64,000 nt of DNA from VAZQ01 sp963816745 (GCA_963816745.1 CAWFLQ010000009.1:310001-374000); one strand, 5' to 3'; positions 21,935-31,805 are shown, numbered from the stretch's first letter. Notes: generated from the sequence alone by a model not told the origin. Made by a program: numbers and translations.

Positions 21935-22182
21935 GAGAGCCTCCCTGTTGACGCATGGTCCGGGCGTGGCCTGCGCATCACCCGGGCCGAGCTTTTTGTT
22001 TTTTCGTCCTGCTCCGATCGCGACGATCAGGCGCGGCATCGCATCGGCCTCCCGTGTAGGACATTAACAGCTTATGTCCCGAGCGCGAGACGGATCTCCT
22101 GTCCTCGAGCGATGGATGATTGCGATCGGGTGGGCATCGGAGGATCAGCGAGCGACGGGCACCATCCCACTCTTGCTGATGG

Positions 22183-23430
22183 TCAGAGGTCCTTCTCGGC
22201 GAGCTCGCGAAACTCGTCGGGAACGGAACGGTAAAGGCCCAACGCGACCGAGCCGTATCCGACCGCCTCCCATCCGAAACGATCGCGGATCATGTCGACA
22301 GCGCGGTCGGCCGTCCAACGCGCCATGCCCCGCTTGGTGCCTGGCCGGCGCTTTTCATCTTCGAGACCGAGCGGGAATTCGAGCTGCAAGTCCGCGTGCT
22401 GCTCGAGCTGCGATACGGAGATCGCCAGCAGCGAGATGGTCTTCTCGCGAGGATGATCCGCGAGCGCCGTGCGCACCAGCTCCTCTGCGATCTCGGCAAG
22501 GATCGCGGTTGCCGAGATCGGCGCATCGAGCGTCACCGAGCGGGTGACCGCGCGCAGGTCGGCGAAACGCACGCGGACCGTCACGGTCCGGCCCGGCCGG
22601 GATTTCGCCCGCAGCCGGGTGGCCACCCGGTCGGCCAGATGGCGCAGCGTGGGCCGGAACACGTCGGCTTGCGCAGGCTTGCGGCCGAGTGCCGACTGCG
22701 CTCCGGCCGAGTGCGCCCGGTGACGCGTCTTGATTTCCCGCGGATCGCGATTCCACGCCAGCGCCGTCAGTTTCTCTCCGGCCGCATGACCGAGCAGGTG
22801 CTCGAGCGACCGTCCCGGCATCTGCGCCAGCTGCCCGATGGTATGAATGCCGATCTCCGCCAGCCGCCCCCTGGTGACGGGGCCCACGCCCCACATCAAC
22901 TCGACCGGCAGGTCGTGCAGGAAGCTCAGCTCGGTGGCGGGATCGACCACCACCAGCCCGTCTGGCTTGGCCACTTGCGAGGCGATTTTCGCCAGGTGCT
23001 TGGTGCGCGCCACGCCGATCGAGATCGGAAGGCCAAGCTCCGCCCGCACCCGGCGGCGTATCGTGCACGCAATTTCATCCGGCGGGCCGAACAGATGGGT
23101 GCAGCCCGCGACGTCGGCGAAAGCCTCGTCGATCGAAATCCGCTCGACCAGCGGGGTGAAATCATTGAGCACGTCGATGGCGGCATCGCCGAGCCGCGAA
23201 TACTCCTTGAAGTGGCCGTCGACGAAGATCAGCTGCGGACAAAGCTCGCGCGCCTTGCGTCCCGACATGCCGCCGCTGATGCCGAAGGCCTTGGCCTCGT
23301 ATGAAGCGGCGAGCACGACCCCGCCGCCGACGGCGATGGGCTTGCCGCGTAACGACGGGTCGAGCAGTTGCTCGACCGATGCGTAGAACGCATCCAGGTC
23401 CGCATGGAGGATGGTGGCTGTCGTTTCCAT
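22183..23430 (-). CDS. dinB: DNA polymerase IV (Y family)
   Basis: Error-prone translesion polymerase. Marks: ATILHADLDAFYASVEQLL with the first metal-binding Asp, GGVVLAASYEAKAFGISGGM, ERISIDEAFADVAG with the catalytic Asp-Glu pair, GLPISIGVARTKHLAKIAS, and the HhH region WGVGPVTRGRLAEIGIHTIG. 415 residues, uninterrupted. The C-terminus is VPDEFRELAEKDL; no clear QLVLGL clamp-binding peptide was seen there, but LQLEFPLGLED near residue 345 is similar. A LexA box lies 35 bp upstream, so the gene should be part of the SOS response. Confidence 0.93.
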   Translation of the reverse strand: METTATILHADLDAFYASVEQLLDPSLRGKPIAVGGGVVLAASYEAKAFGISGGMSGRKARELCPQLIFVDGHFKEYSRLGDAAIDVLNDFTPLVERISIDEAFADVAGCTHLFGPPDEIACTIRRRVRAELGLPISIGVARTKHLAKIASQVAKPDGLVVVDPATELSFLHDLPVELMWGVGPVTRGRLAEIGIHTIGQLAQMPGRSLEHLLGHAAGEKLTALAWNRDPREIKTRHRAHSAGAQSALGRKPAQADVFRPTLRHLADRVATRLRAKSRPGRTVTVRVRFADLRAVTRSVTLDAPISATAILAEIAEELVRTALADHPREKTISLLAISVSQLEQHADLQLEFPLGLEDEKRRPGTKRGMARWTADRAVDMIRDRFGWEAVGYGSVALGLYRSVPDEFRELAEKDL

Positions 23431-23464
23431 CCCGACCGCTCGCCTAAATGTCTCGTGGGGATTA

Positions 23465-23479
23465 GAACAAAAGATGAAC
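23465..23479 (-). promoter_or_regulatory. LexA (SOS) box upstream of dinB
   Basis: GAAC-AAAAGAT-GAAC, which on the coding strand of dinB reads GTTC-N7-GTTC, the exact alphaproteobacterial LexA consensus. TTGACT just upstream and TAATCC just downstream on the dinB strand could be a -35 and -10 flanking it, so LexA would block the promoter directly. Confidence 0.85.
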
Positions 23480-23587
23480 AAAAAGTCAATGAGCAGGTGA
23501 TGCAGCACATTCATAAATCGGCTTGCTTGATCGTCTCGCGCTCGTGCTAAGATTGCTATCGTATTTTTTACTATCTGGAGATGTGTA

Positions 23588-24382
23588 ATGTGGACACGGA
23601 GAGAAGCCGTCGTCGCCGCGGTCACGGCATTGGCAACATCCTGGACCCACGCCGAAGCGAGGGCGCAAACCACATCGGCCGCCGCCACATTGTGTCCGAC
23701 CGGCAAGCTTCGCGCCGCTCTGATCGTCTCCAATCCGGTCCTGGTAACGCGCCGCCCCGACGGCACTCTCGGGGGCGTGTCGCTCGCCGTCGCCCGCGCG
23801 CTCGCCGAGCATCTTGGCGTTCCGATCGAGCTCAAGCCCTACGACAACCCGGTGCGCTACAACGAAAGCCTCGCGACTGAAGAGTGGGACATCGGGCTCG
23901 CTGCGCGCGATCCAGCTCGCGCAGAGCATCTGGCGTTTAGCGCGACATTCATGGAGGTCGACAACGGCTATGTTGCGCGCCCTGGCGCGGCACCGGCTAG
24001 CGCAGAGGAGGTCGACCGGCTGGGCGTGAAGATTGCGGTAGCGCAAGGGAGCGCGCCACACACTGTGTTGAGGCGCCTGATAAAGAATGCGGAGATCGTT
24101 CCAGTGCCCGGCGGGTTCGATCCGGCGCGCGAGGCGCTGGCGAATGGAATGGCCGACGTTTATGGCGAGAACCTGCATCTCGCCCACCGCATCGCCGATG
24201 CCTTGCCTGGCGCACGCGTATTGCCTGGAAGTTTCAACGTGGTGCAAATGTCCATCGGAGTGCGTAGGCGGGCTGCATCGGCGCTTCCCACGGTCGACGA
24301 GTTTGTGAACCGAATTCGATCCGATGGCACGGTGCAGAAAGCCATTGCCGAAGCCGGTCTGCGAGGCGTGCGGGTCCCGTGA
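23588..24382 (+). CDS. extracellular solute-binding protein, family 3 (amino-acid type)
   Basis: Periplasmic receptor of the family that feeds polar amino-acid ABC importers. Signal sequence MWTRREAVVAAVTALATSWT with Arg-Arg near the N-terminus (Tat-like), cleavage near ARAQ. Then CPTGKLRAALIVSNPVLVTR, GGVSLAVARALAEHLGVPIE, WDIGLAARDPARAEHLAFSA and GVKIAVAQGSAPHTVLRRL, the usual order of lobe-1/lobe-2 motifs. 264 residues, intact. No permease or ATPase is adjacent, so it is an orphan receptor. It shares a divergent promoter region with dinB and converges with the helicase gene 44 bp away. Confidence 0.82.
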   Translation: MWTRREAVVAAVTALATSWTHAEARAQTTSAAATLCPTGKLRAALIVSNPVLVTRRPDGTLGGVSLAVARALAEHLGVPIELKPYDNPVRYNESLATEEWDIGLAARDPARAEHLAFSATFMEVDNGYVARPGAAPASAEEVDRLGVKIAVAQGSAPHTVLRRLIKNAEIVPVPGGFDPAREALANGMADVYGENLHLAHRIADALPGARVLPGSFNVVQMSIGVRRRAASALPTVDEFVNRIRSDGTVQKAIAEAGLRGVRVP

Positions 24383-24426
24383 GCCTGATGCAGCTCGCGC
24401 TTCATGCACGAAAGCACACGCTGTCC

Positions 24427-26500
24427 TCAGCCGCCTTGGCTGGCCCACATGCCGCGCATCCTCGCCCTGATGTCCACCGGCGTCGCCGCAACCCGGGTCG
24501 AGCCCGTCGTTTTCGCGGTCGGCCAGGACCGGCTGGCAAAATGCTTCGTCAGCGGCGTTCGGGATGAAGCGTGTACGCTGGGCATAGACGTGCCTGTCGC
24601 CCATGCTGCGCTGCCCGTGTGTGTAGAACCGTTGCGGCACCATCAGATGAAGGTGGTCCTTCGCGCGCGTCATCGCGACATAGAGGAGGCGGCGCTCTTC
24701 CTCGATTTCCGGCGTCGACCCGGTGGAGAGATCGGACGGCAGGCAACCGTCCACGGTGTTGAGCAGGAATACCGAGGTCCACTCCTGGCCCTTGGCCGAA
24801 TGGATCGTCGACAGGATCAGGTAGTCCTCGTCCTTGAGCGGCACGCCGGCTTCATCGCTGGTCGCGTCCGGCGGATCGAGCGTCAGCTCGGTGAGAAAGC
24901 GCTCGCGGCTCGGGTAGCTCCCCGCGATATGCGCCAGTTGGTCGAGGTCGGCTTCGCGAACGGCGGCGTCCTCGTATTTTCGCTCGAGATGCGGTGCGTA
25001 CCAGCGGCAGAGCACATCGAGCTCGGCAGGCCAGCCGGCGGCATTGAGGCGCAAGGCGGCGACGGTCGTCTCGAAATCCTGCCAGTGCTCGCTCGCCGCC
25101 GGCCGGCGGCTTGAACTCGCCCAACGCCCGTAGCGGGTCGGCAACCTCTGCGATGCGATCGAGGAGGCGGGCGGCAGTGCTTGGCCCAATGCCGGGCAGC
25201 AACTGCGCCACCCGAAAACCGGCGACCCGGTCTCGCATGTTCTGCGCCCAGCGCAGACACCGCCAGGACGTCCTTGATGTGCGCGGCCTCCAGAAACTTG
25301 AGACCGCCGAATTTCACGAACGGGATATTGCGCCGCGTGAGCTCGATTTCGAGATTGGCGCTGTGATGGGAGGCACGGAACAAGACCGCTTGCGCCTTGA
25401 GCGCGATGCCCGCCTCCCGGCTCTCCAGGATCCTTTCGACGATGTAGCCGGCCTGCGCGGAATCGTCGGCGACATTGACGAGGTAAGGCCGCTCCGCGGA
25501 GACGCGCTCCGACCGGAGATTCTTGGTGAAACGTTCGGCTGCGAGATCGATCACCGCGTTGGCGGCGGCCAGGATCGGCTGCGTCGAACGATAATTGCGA
25601 TCGAGCGTGATGATCTCGGCATTCGGAGTGAAGTGGCCCGGGAAATCGAGGATGTTTCGGACGGTCGCCGCACGGAAGGAATAGATGGATTGAGCGTCGT
25701 CACCGACCACGGTCAAGCCGCGCCCGTTCGGCTTGAGCGCGAGCAGGATCGAAGCCTGCAGCCGATTGGTGTCTTGGTATTCATCGACCAGCACGTGATC
25801 GAAGCGCTCTGAGATGTCCTGGGCGATCCAACCTTCGGCCATCATGTGCGCCCAGTAGAGCAGCAGATCGTCGTAATCGAGCACGTTCTGCTTGCTGCTT
25901 GGCCTCCACATACGCGGCGAACAGCGCCTGCAGCTCGGTTTCCCATTCCGCGCACCAGGGGAACGCCGCATCGAGCACGTCGCTCAGCGGCGTTTCGGCG
26001 TTGACCGCCCTCGAATAGATCGAGAGGCATGTGCCTTTCATCGGAAAGCGCTTGTCGGTGCGCGAGAAGCCGAGATCGTGACGCACGAGATTCATGAGAT
26101 CGGCGGAGTCTTCGCGATCGTGGATCGTGAACTCGCGGTCGAGCCCGATGTCGAGCGCATGCTCGCGCAGAAGCCGTGCACCGATGGCATGAAAGGTGCC
26201 GGACCAGTGCAGGCCGTCCGCCATGACGGAGCCCTGCGCGCCGAGCACCTCTGCCGTGATGCGCGCCGCCCGGCGTTGCATCTCGGCTGCGGCGCGCCTT
26301 GAAAATGTCAGCAGCAGGATGCGGCGCGGATCGACCCCGCACACGACCAGATGGGCGACGCGATGCGCCAGCGTGTTGGTCTTTCCGGAGCCCGCGCCCG
26401 CGATGATCAGCAAGGGCAGGGCGGCCTGGAGGTCATCGCATCCATGCTCGACCGCGCGACGTTGCTCGTCGTTGAGCTTGCTCAGATAGACCGCGGTCAT
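24427..26500 (-). CDS. UvrD/PcrA-like superfamily 1 DNA helicase, frameshifted
   Basis: ATP-dependent 3'-5' helicase for repair or replication-fork work. SF1 motifs in order: Q motif LNDEQRRAVEHG, Walker A IIAGAGSGKTNTLAHRVAHL, Ia LLTFSRRAAAEM, II VLVDEYQDTN, III TVVGDDAQSIYSFRAA, IV LDRNYRST, V STIHSAKGQEWTSVF, VI EEERRLLYVAMTRAKDHL. Four extra bases (about 24555, 25100, 25240, 25895) break it; without them a single 689-residue frame runs from ATG 26500 to TGA at 24427. Close homologs are somewhat shorter than E. coli UvrD (720), as here. It is probably a second UvrD-type helicase, not the housekeeping copy, but that is inference. Confidence 0.88.
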
Positions 26501-26737
26501 GCCCCACCAACCAGCCCGCAGCACAGGCCGATGCTTCGGCCCTGATCCGAGGCATCGCGTCCGCGCCGGATTTGCTGCTGTCCCTCGAATCACGAAGCAT
26601 AGCACAAATCATGAACGTCCGATTTACTTGCCGAAAAGCGAAGGCGCGTAAGCGCATCGTGGGGCAGGGCTGGGCCCAAAATGCGAAAAGCCCGGCGACC
26701 GCGCCAGGCTCCGCATAGCTCGTGGAACACTTTCAGT

Positions 26738-26923
26738 TCATGTCTCGACGCGCTGCTGATTCGGCAACGTCCGAGAAAGGCTCTCGTTCCAGCATGGCTC
26801 ACTTGCCTCGACCTCGAAGTCCGAGGCCGAGGTCGCGCCCGCGGCCTCGAGCAGCTTGAAGAGCAGGAACATCACGGCGGCAAAGGCGAGCGGAGGGAGC
26901 AGATACAGCCAGAGTACCGACAT
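26738..26923 (-). CDS. small single-pass membrane protein
   Basis: 61 residues: MSVLWLYLLPPLAFAAVMFL starts an N-terminal hydrophobic helix (residues ~2-24), followed by a short acidic and polar tail (EVEASEPCWNESLSRT). Not recognised. Support is only an open frame with a sensible helix and a GGGG-rich stretch before the ATG; an extended start at 26986 is less likely. About 240 bp of apparently empty sequence separate it from the helicase start. Confidence 0.4.
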   Translation of the reverse strand: MSVLWLYLLPPLAFAAVMFLLFKLLEAAGATSASDFEVEASEPCWNESLSRTLPNQQRVET

Positions 26924-27034
26924 GCCACCCCGGTGAGTCGTAAGTCGTTCAGCCAGCAAACTAGCATGATCGGCTGTTTGTTCCACTCGCAGCGGGCGCT
27001 AAGGAATTATGCGTAGCCTTGAAAAGCGCAGACG

Positions 27035-27298
27035 CTATCGCCGTCGCGGGCGTTCATCTTGGTCCAGTACTTTTTGACCGCTGCCGTACTGCAAATACCA
27101 TGGATTTTGGTAGCATCGTGCGCCCGCTCCGCGCGCGGTCGCCATGCACTGTTCGTACGAGTGGAAGCCGCAGTTCGTGCCGTTGTCGGGGAGGTAATGG
27201 ACGCACCAGGGCCGGTAGATTTCGGCGGCAGCGTCGTGTGGACGGATGACTGCGAAAGCCGCAACGACGGCTAGCAGGGCAAAAGTAGCGTGAACCAT
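27035..27298 (-). CDS. DUF3551-like small exported cysteine protein
   Basis: 87 residues. ATG 27298 follows GGAGGATAGCG and opens a signal peptide (MVHATFALLAVVAAFAVIRP, cleavage near AAAE). The mature part has the four-cysteine pattern YRPWCVHY, TNCGFHSYEQCMATARG and ARCYQNPWY typical of DUF3551, a family abundant in Bradyrhizobiaceae with no known function. Four cysteines suggest two disulfides in the periplasm. It diverges from the Bug receptor gene at 27514. Confidence 0.75.
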   Translation of the reverse strand: MVHATFALLAVVAAFAVIRPHDAAAEIYRPWCVHYLPDNGTNCGFHSYEQCMATARGAGARCYQNPWYLQYGSGQKVLDQDERPRRR

Positions 27299-27513
27299 CG
27301 CTATCCTCCTGCTGTTTGCCCCCAACCATTGAACACGGACGGCGCGACTCTATTCCGCATCGGGCGCACCAGCAATCTGTGGCCGCCCTTGCCGAGAGGC
27401 TGTCGCAATGAGACGCTGCAAGCACCGCAGCGGCGGCTCCTCGTCCGCCGGCAGTGGCCGCGGTCGATCGGCGCCGCCGTGACAAGAAAAGTGAAGGGTG
27501 GAGGGTCCAGGCC

Positions 27514-28542
27514 ATGACCACGACGCGTTGGGTGCTTCTTCTGTCGCTTGCGGTGTGCTGGATCGTGTCGCCCTCGTCGGGGCGAGCGCAGGACGCCGAG
27601 AAAGCTTTTTTCGCCGGCAAGACCGTGCGGATGGTCGTGGGCTCCGGTGTCGGCGGGGGCTACGACATCTTCTCGCGGCTCATCGCGCCTTATCTCGCCA
27701 AGACACTGGGGACGACCGTCATCGTCGAGAACCAGCCCGGCGCCGGCGGGCTTGTCGCGCTCAATCGCCTCTACGTGGCGCCGCCCGACGGCTTGCAGAT
27801 CTCGCTCAGCAACGGCACCGGCGCAGCCTTCGCCCAGCTCACCGATCAGCAGGGTGTGCGCTTCGACCTTGCGAAGTTCAGCTACCTCGCGACGGTGGGC
27901 GCGCCGCCCGGCCTCTGGCTGGTCGGGCCGGATTCTCCCATCAGGGAGGTCCAGCAGGCGATCGATGCCAGGATGAAATGGCGATGGGCCTCGGCGGGCG
28001 GAACCTCCGGCCTCGGCATCGGGGCCGCCTTCACGTGCGAGGCGCTCAAGCTCGATTGCCATGTCGTGCAGGGATACAAGGGCAGCGCCGATGCCGGGCT
28101 TGCGGTCACGCGCGGTGAGATGGACGCGCTCTATGTGCCGGAGTCATCCGCCAACAGTTTCGTGAAGGCCAAACAGAACTGGGCGCTGGCGACGATCTCG
28201 CGCACCAAGTCGCGCTTCTTCCCGGACCGGCCGACCATTTTCGAGGCGGCGAGGATGGATGCGGACGGGACCTGGGTGATGGATTTTCTCGCCAATGTCG
28301 AGAAGCTCGGTCGTATCCTGATCGCACCGCCCGGAATCCCGCCGGCGCGGCTTGCCTACTTGCAGGAGGCGGTGAAGCAGACGTTGCACGACCCGCAGCT
28401 CATCGCCGACGGCGAGAAGGCGGAGCGGATCATCGAATTTCTCGATCCCGTCAGCACCAGCCAGAATGCGGTTGCGGTCGTGGGCGGCGTCACGCCCGAA
28501 CAGAAGGCGCGCGTCCTGAAGATCCTATCGGGTGTGAAATAA
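27514..28542 (+). CDS. tripartite tricarboxylate transporter receptor (Bug/TctC family)
   Basis: Periplasmic receptor for TTT-type carriers of carboxylates. Signal peptide MTTTRWVLLLSLAVCWIVSP, cleavage near GRAQ. Family marks: FAGKTVRMVVGSGVGGGYD (a tight Bug signature), ENQPGAGGLVALNRLYVAPP, DARMKWRWASAGGTSGLGIG and ILIAPPGIPPARLAYLQEAV. 342 residues, intact; GGAGGGTCCAGGCC precedes ATG 27514. No TctA/TctB gene is near, as is usual for the many orphan Bug proteins. Ligand unknown. Confidence 0.88.
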   Translation: MTTTRWVLLLSLAVCWIVSPSSGRAQDAEKAFFAGKTVRMVVGSGVGGGYDIFSRLIAPYLAKTLGTTVIVENQPGAGGLVALNRLYVAPPDGLQISLSNGTGAAFAQLTDQQGVRFDLAKFSYLATVGAPPGLWLVGPDSPIREVQQAIDARMKWRWASAGGTSGLGIGAAFTCEALKLDCHVVQGYKGSADAGLAVTRGEMDALYVPESSANSFVKAKQNWALATISRTKSRFFPDRPTIFEAARMDADGTWVMDFLANVEKLGRILIAPPGIPPARLAYLQEAVKQTLHDPQLIADGEKAERIIEFLDPVSTSQNAVAVVGGVTPEQKARVLKILSGVK

Positions 28543-28558
28543 CGCTGCCCCGGAAGGC

Positions 28559-29395
28559 ATGAACGGTGGTTCGATCGTGAGACTGCTTATTCGCTTGCTG
28601 CAGCGTCTCCTGATCCTGGCGTTGGGCATTCTCAGTGTTTGGCTGATTGTCTTCGTGTTCTTCGAATTTGAGGATCACAGACTGCCATGGATTCTGGCTT
28701 TGGGTCTTACTTATGGAATTGCTGCATACATAGTACTCCCGCGCATCGTTCGCCTGGGCCTGAAGATCCTGCAGCGCAAGCGTGTGCCTCGCTTCACAAC
28801 GACGAGCGACGGACTGCCCGGTGACCCCGTCAATATCGCGCTGACAGGCACGCTCCAACAGCTTCGTGCCGCCTTTGCAACCGTCGGCTGGTCAGAGGCC
28901 GATCAACTGGGTCTATCAAGTTCGTGGCGCATGGTCCGAGCATTCGTATTCAACTCGCCCTATCCTGGCGCCCCGTTCAGCACCCTGTATCTGTTCGGAC
29001 GCGGCCAGGACATCGGTTTCCAGAAGGCAATTGATGACAGCCCCCGGAAGCGCCATCACATTCGATTCTGGGCGTTGGACCTGGCGCGCGCCGAGGACTC
29101 CATGGAAAGCGCCAGCTTCTGGCTCAAGACCGACCGGCCACCAACCGATGCAAGCGCTCTTTGGGTAGGCGCCGGGACCAAAGATATTGGTCTCTCCCTG
29201 ACCCAACTCACATTTCAGATTACTCACGCCACCGACTCCGACACGAACGCCGAGCGGGACTATATAATCGGTGAGCTGAGAAACCATCGAGTCATCGAAG
29301 CCGCGACATCATATCAGCCCGGTCAACACCTGCCTGTGGAACGCGTCAACCACTACATTGCCGACGGGGAAGTGACGTTGGCGAACCTGCGGTGA
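28559..29395 (+). CDS. membrane protein with LssY C-terminal-like domain
   Basis: 278 residues. Two hydrophobic helices in the first 65 residues (LLILALGILSVWLIVFVFF and LALGLTYGIAAYIVLPRIV), then a soluble domain like the C-terminal domain of Legionella LssY: GDPVNIALTGTLQQLRAAFA, LYLFGRGQDIGFQKAIDDSP, RKRHHIRFWALDLARAED and FQITHATDSDTNAERDYIIG. In LssY this domain follows a PAP2 phosphatase; here the PAP2 part is absent and only helices precede it. Function unknown. Starts 16 bp after the Bug receptor and may be co-transcribed. Codon use is a little less GC-rich than neighbours. Confidence 0.75.
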   Translation: MNGGSIVRLLIRLLQRLLILALGILSVWLIVFVFFEFEDHRLPWILALGLTYGIAAYIVLPRIVRLGLKILQRKRVPRFTTTSDGLPGDPVNIALTGTLQQLRAAFATVGWSEADQLGLSSSWRMVRAFVFNSPYPGAPFSTLYLFGRGQDIGFQKAIDDSPRKRHHIRFWALDLARAEDSMESASFWLKTDRPPTDASALWVGAGTKDIGLSLTQLTFQITHATDSDTNAERDYIIGELRNHRVIEAATSYQPGQHLPVERVNHYIADGEVTLANLR

Positions 29396-29474
29396 ATGAC
29401 ACTTGACCCGGCACGACGAGGCAAACAGTTGTCACGAGCAGGCTCGTCCGGGCAACAGTCTACGGCGGTGAGCG

Positions 29475-31448
29475 CTATTCGGGCATGCCCGCCTTGCGCA
29501 GTCCCTCGTTGAGGCGTTGGCGCTGCTGCTGGTACTGCCGGCTCGTGAGCGCGAGAGGAACCGGCGCCAGGCTGCGGAACGTCGATACCCGCGTGCCGGG
29601 ACGCATTTGCTCGTAGGCGGCGAGCGCCGCACGGGCTTCGTCGGGGCGATCGAGGAACGCGTAGGCCGCCGCGAGGAAAGCGTGCGGAAAGGCGTTTCTC
29701 GGGTTGGCGTCGAGCGAGTGGATCAGGGCGCGGACGGCCTCCTCGTCGCGCCCGAGCAGAATGAGCGCGTGCCCGCGGCCGTCCAACCAGGTCCACCGCC
29801 CAGGGTCGCGCGGGCCGATGCGCTCGGCCTTGGCGAACCAATCGAGGGCCTGTTCCGGCTTGCCGAGGTACAAGGTCGACAAGCCGATTTCCTTGTAAGC
29901 CCACGGCTCGCCGGGATTGTCCATGATGACCGCTTCGGCTGCGGCAATGGCGTCGTCGAACTTGCCCTGCGCGCGCCGCAGCGCAGCCTTGGCCTTCAAG
30001 GCTATGAGGTGGCGGGGCTCGATCGTGAGCGCGCGGTCGAGCAGCAGCCCCGCCCGGTACAACCGCTTGTCGTTCTCCGTCTTGTAGTATCCGTTCAGGA
30101 ATTCGAAGACGAGCGTCGTGGCGACGCCCGCCAAGGCGTCGGCGCTGGACGGCTGCAGCTTCAGCGCCTGCTCGAACAGATCGCGGGCGTCCATCATCGT
30201 CGCCGGCGACGACGGCCGGTTGAGGACCGCCCTGCCGCGCATGACGAGGTCGGCGGGCTCGGCCTTGTCCGGCCGTTCGCGCCAGCTTCGCCGTGCTTCG
30301 AGGTCGACGACCTGCAAGCCGATGGCGCGCAGCACACGCCCGGCAATCTCGTCTTGAACCTGCAGCACGCCCGTTCGCTCGGTGTCGAGACGCTCGGCCC
30401 ACAACTGGCTGCCGTCCTTGGTCTCGATCAGCTGAACGTTGACGCGGATGCGGTTTCCTTCGACGACGACGCTGCCCTCGAGCAGATAGCGGACCGCGAG
30501 CTCGCGTCCGACCTGCCGCGCGTCCGTGCCCCGGCCCTTGTAGGCGGACGCAGTGTCGCGGGACACGACGGAGATGCCGGGCAGCGCGCGCGCCAGATCG
30601 CTGGTGACACTGCCGGTGATCCCGTCCGCGACGTAGTCCTGCGTCGCGTCGCCGCTGAGATTGACGAATGGAAGAACGGCGATCGACGGCACCGCCGCTT
30701 CGACGCTTGCCAGCACCATGCGGTCGTTCGGCATGACCGGGGGGGAAGGGGAGGGACGCAGCCACCACGCGGCCGCGACCAGCGATGGAACGACGCCGAT
30801 GACTGCGGCGGCCAACAGCAGGTTTCGTGCAGTCCGCCGCCGCCCAGGCGGCCGCGTCCCGTCTTCCGAGGTCGCGAGGTCGGCTCCGCGGTCGCCACGC
30901 AGCGCTGCAAGCTCGCTGGCGGCAGCCGATATGCGCCCGGCTGGCGATGCCGGCGCGGCCGCGGCGCCGGCGGGACCGTCCGCAAGGTGCTCCTGGTCCG
31001 GATCTCGGCCCATATTCCGGAGCGGCACCTCCGAAGATGTGTCGGGAAGCGCCGGCGGTTCGTCGGCTGACACGAGCTTCGCCGCATCTCCGCCCTTCGG
31101 AGGCGCTTTTTCGATCGCAACGGCGGTTGGCACAGAGCTGCCTTCGTCGACATCGCCCACGAAACGAAACCCGCGCTTGTGCAGCGTGCGAATGAGGCTC
31201 TGGTCGTAGCCGCTGTCGCCGAGCGCCCGCCGTGCGGCGCTGATGCGGGAGCTGAGCGTCGCCTCCGAAACGGCGCGTCCATGCCAGATCGCGTCGATCA
31301 GCTCGTTCTTGCTGACGATCCGGTCGCGGTTGCGGACAAGGTGAACGAGCAAATCGAACACCTGCGGCTCGATGTGAACGATCGCGCCGGCGCGCCGCAA
31401 CTCGTGTCGCGCGATGTTGATCTCGAAATCGGAGAAGCGGAACTTCAA
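29475..31448 (-). CDS. CadC-like membrane regulator: winged helix, TM helix, TolB-like domain, TPRs
   Basis: 657 residues, intact. Residues ~1-100 form an OmpR/PhoB-type winged helix (FDLLVHLVRNRDRIVSKNEL, LIRTLHKRGFRFVGDV). One membrane helix follows at ~205-227 (LLLAAAVIGVVPSLVAAAWW), then a TolB/FlgO-like periplasmic domain (PSIAVLPFVNLSGDATQDYV, YLLEGSVVVEGNRIRVNVQL), then several TPR units (ALTIEPRHLIALKAKAALRR, DNPGEPWAYKEIGLSTLYLG). This layout is that of ToxR/CadC-like one-component regulators that bind DNA while embedded in the membrane. Target genes and signal are unknown. A composite repeat lies directly upstream. Confidence 0.85.
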   Translation of the reverse strand: MKFRFSDFEINIARHELRRAGAIVHIEPQVFDLLVHLVRNRDRIVSKNELIDAIWHGRAVSEATLSSRISAARRALGDSGYDQSLIRTLHKRGFRFVGDVDEGSSVPTAVAIEKAPPKGGDAAKLVSADEPPALPDTSSEVPLRNMGRDPDQEHLADGPAGAAAAPASPAGRISAAASELAALRGDRGADLATSEDGTRPPGRRRTARNLLLAAAVIGVVPSLVAAAWWLRPSPSPPVMPNDRMVLASVEAAVPSIAVLPFVNLSGDATQDYVADGITGSVTSDLARALPGISVVSRDTASAYKGRGTDARQVGRELAVRYLLEGSVVVEGNRIRVNVQLIETKDGSQLWAERLDTERTGVLQVQDEIAGRVLRAIGLQVVDLEARRSWRERPDKAEPADLVMRGRAVLNRPSSPATMMDARDLFEQALKLQPSSADALAGVATTLVFEFLNGYYKTENDKRLYRAGLLLDRALTIEPRHLIALKAKAALRRAQGKFDDAIAAAEAVIMDNPGEPWAYKEIGLSTLYLGKPEQALDWFAKAERIGPRDPGRWTWLDGRGHALILLGRDEEAVRALIHSLDANPRNAFPHAFLAAAYAFLDRPDEARAALAAYEQMRPGTRVSTFRSLAPVPLALTSRQYQQQRQRLNEGLRKAGMPE

Positions 31449-31466
31449 TGCGATCCCCGATGGCTA

Positions 31467-31540
31467 AGCATGATCCCGAAAAAGCCTGCCCTCGGGCTTG
31501 ACCCGAGGGTGGATACCGGTTTTCGGAAAAGATCATGCTC
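31467..31540. repeat. composite intergenic palindrome (GCATGATCCCGAAAA type)
   Basis: GCATGATCCCGAAAAAG at the left pairs with TTTTCGGAAAAGATCATGC at the right, the arms of a palindrome that is very common between genes in Bradyrhizobium-like genomes. Its centre has been filled by another short palindrome, CCCTCGGGCTTGACCCGAGG. A third common repeat stub, AGCTAGAGCGGGATGAC, follows at about 31550. Together they suggest nested insertion of small repeats. Confidence 0.65.
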
Positions 31541-31805
31541 CCGCAAAAAGCTAGAGCGGGATGACAATTCGAAGAAAAGTCATCACACTCTGGGCCGAAT
31601 GCTTCGTCGCCTCCGAGCAGGGGCTTGTCAAATAGCCGCCTGCTATCGGAACGGCCGCAACATACCGTTTGGATAAAATCTTCAGGAAATCTCCAGGGAG
31701 ATTCAGGGTGGGCTCGAGCCCGGCTGCAAGCCTTTCCTCTCGTTTGCCGCTAGACACCCGGCGTGCTGCGACGTCCGCGCTTGCCCCGCTCGCAGCTGAC
31801 GCGCG

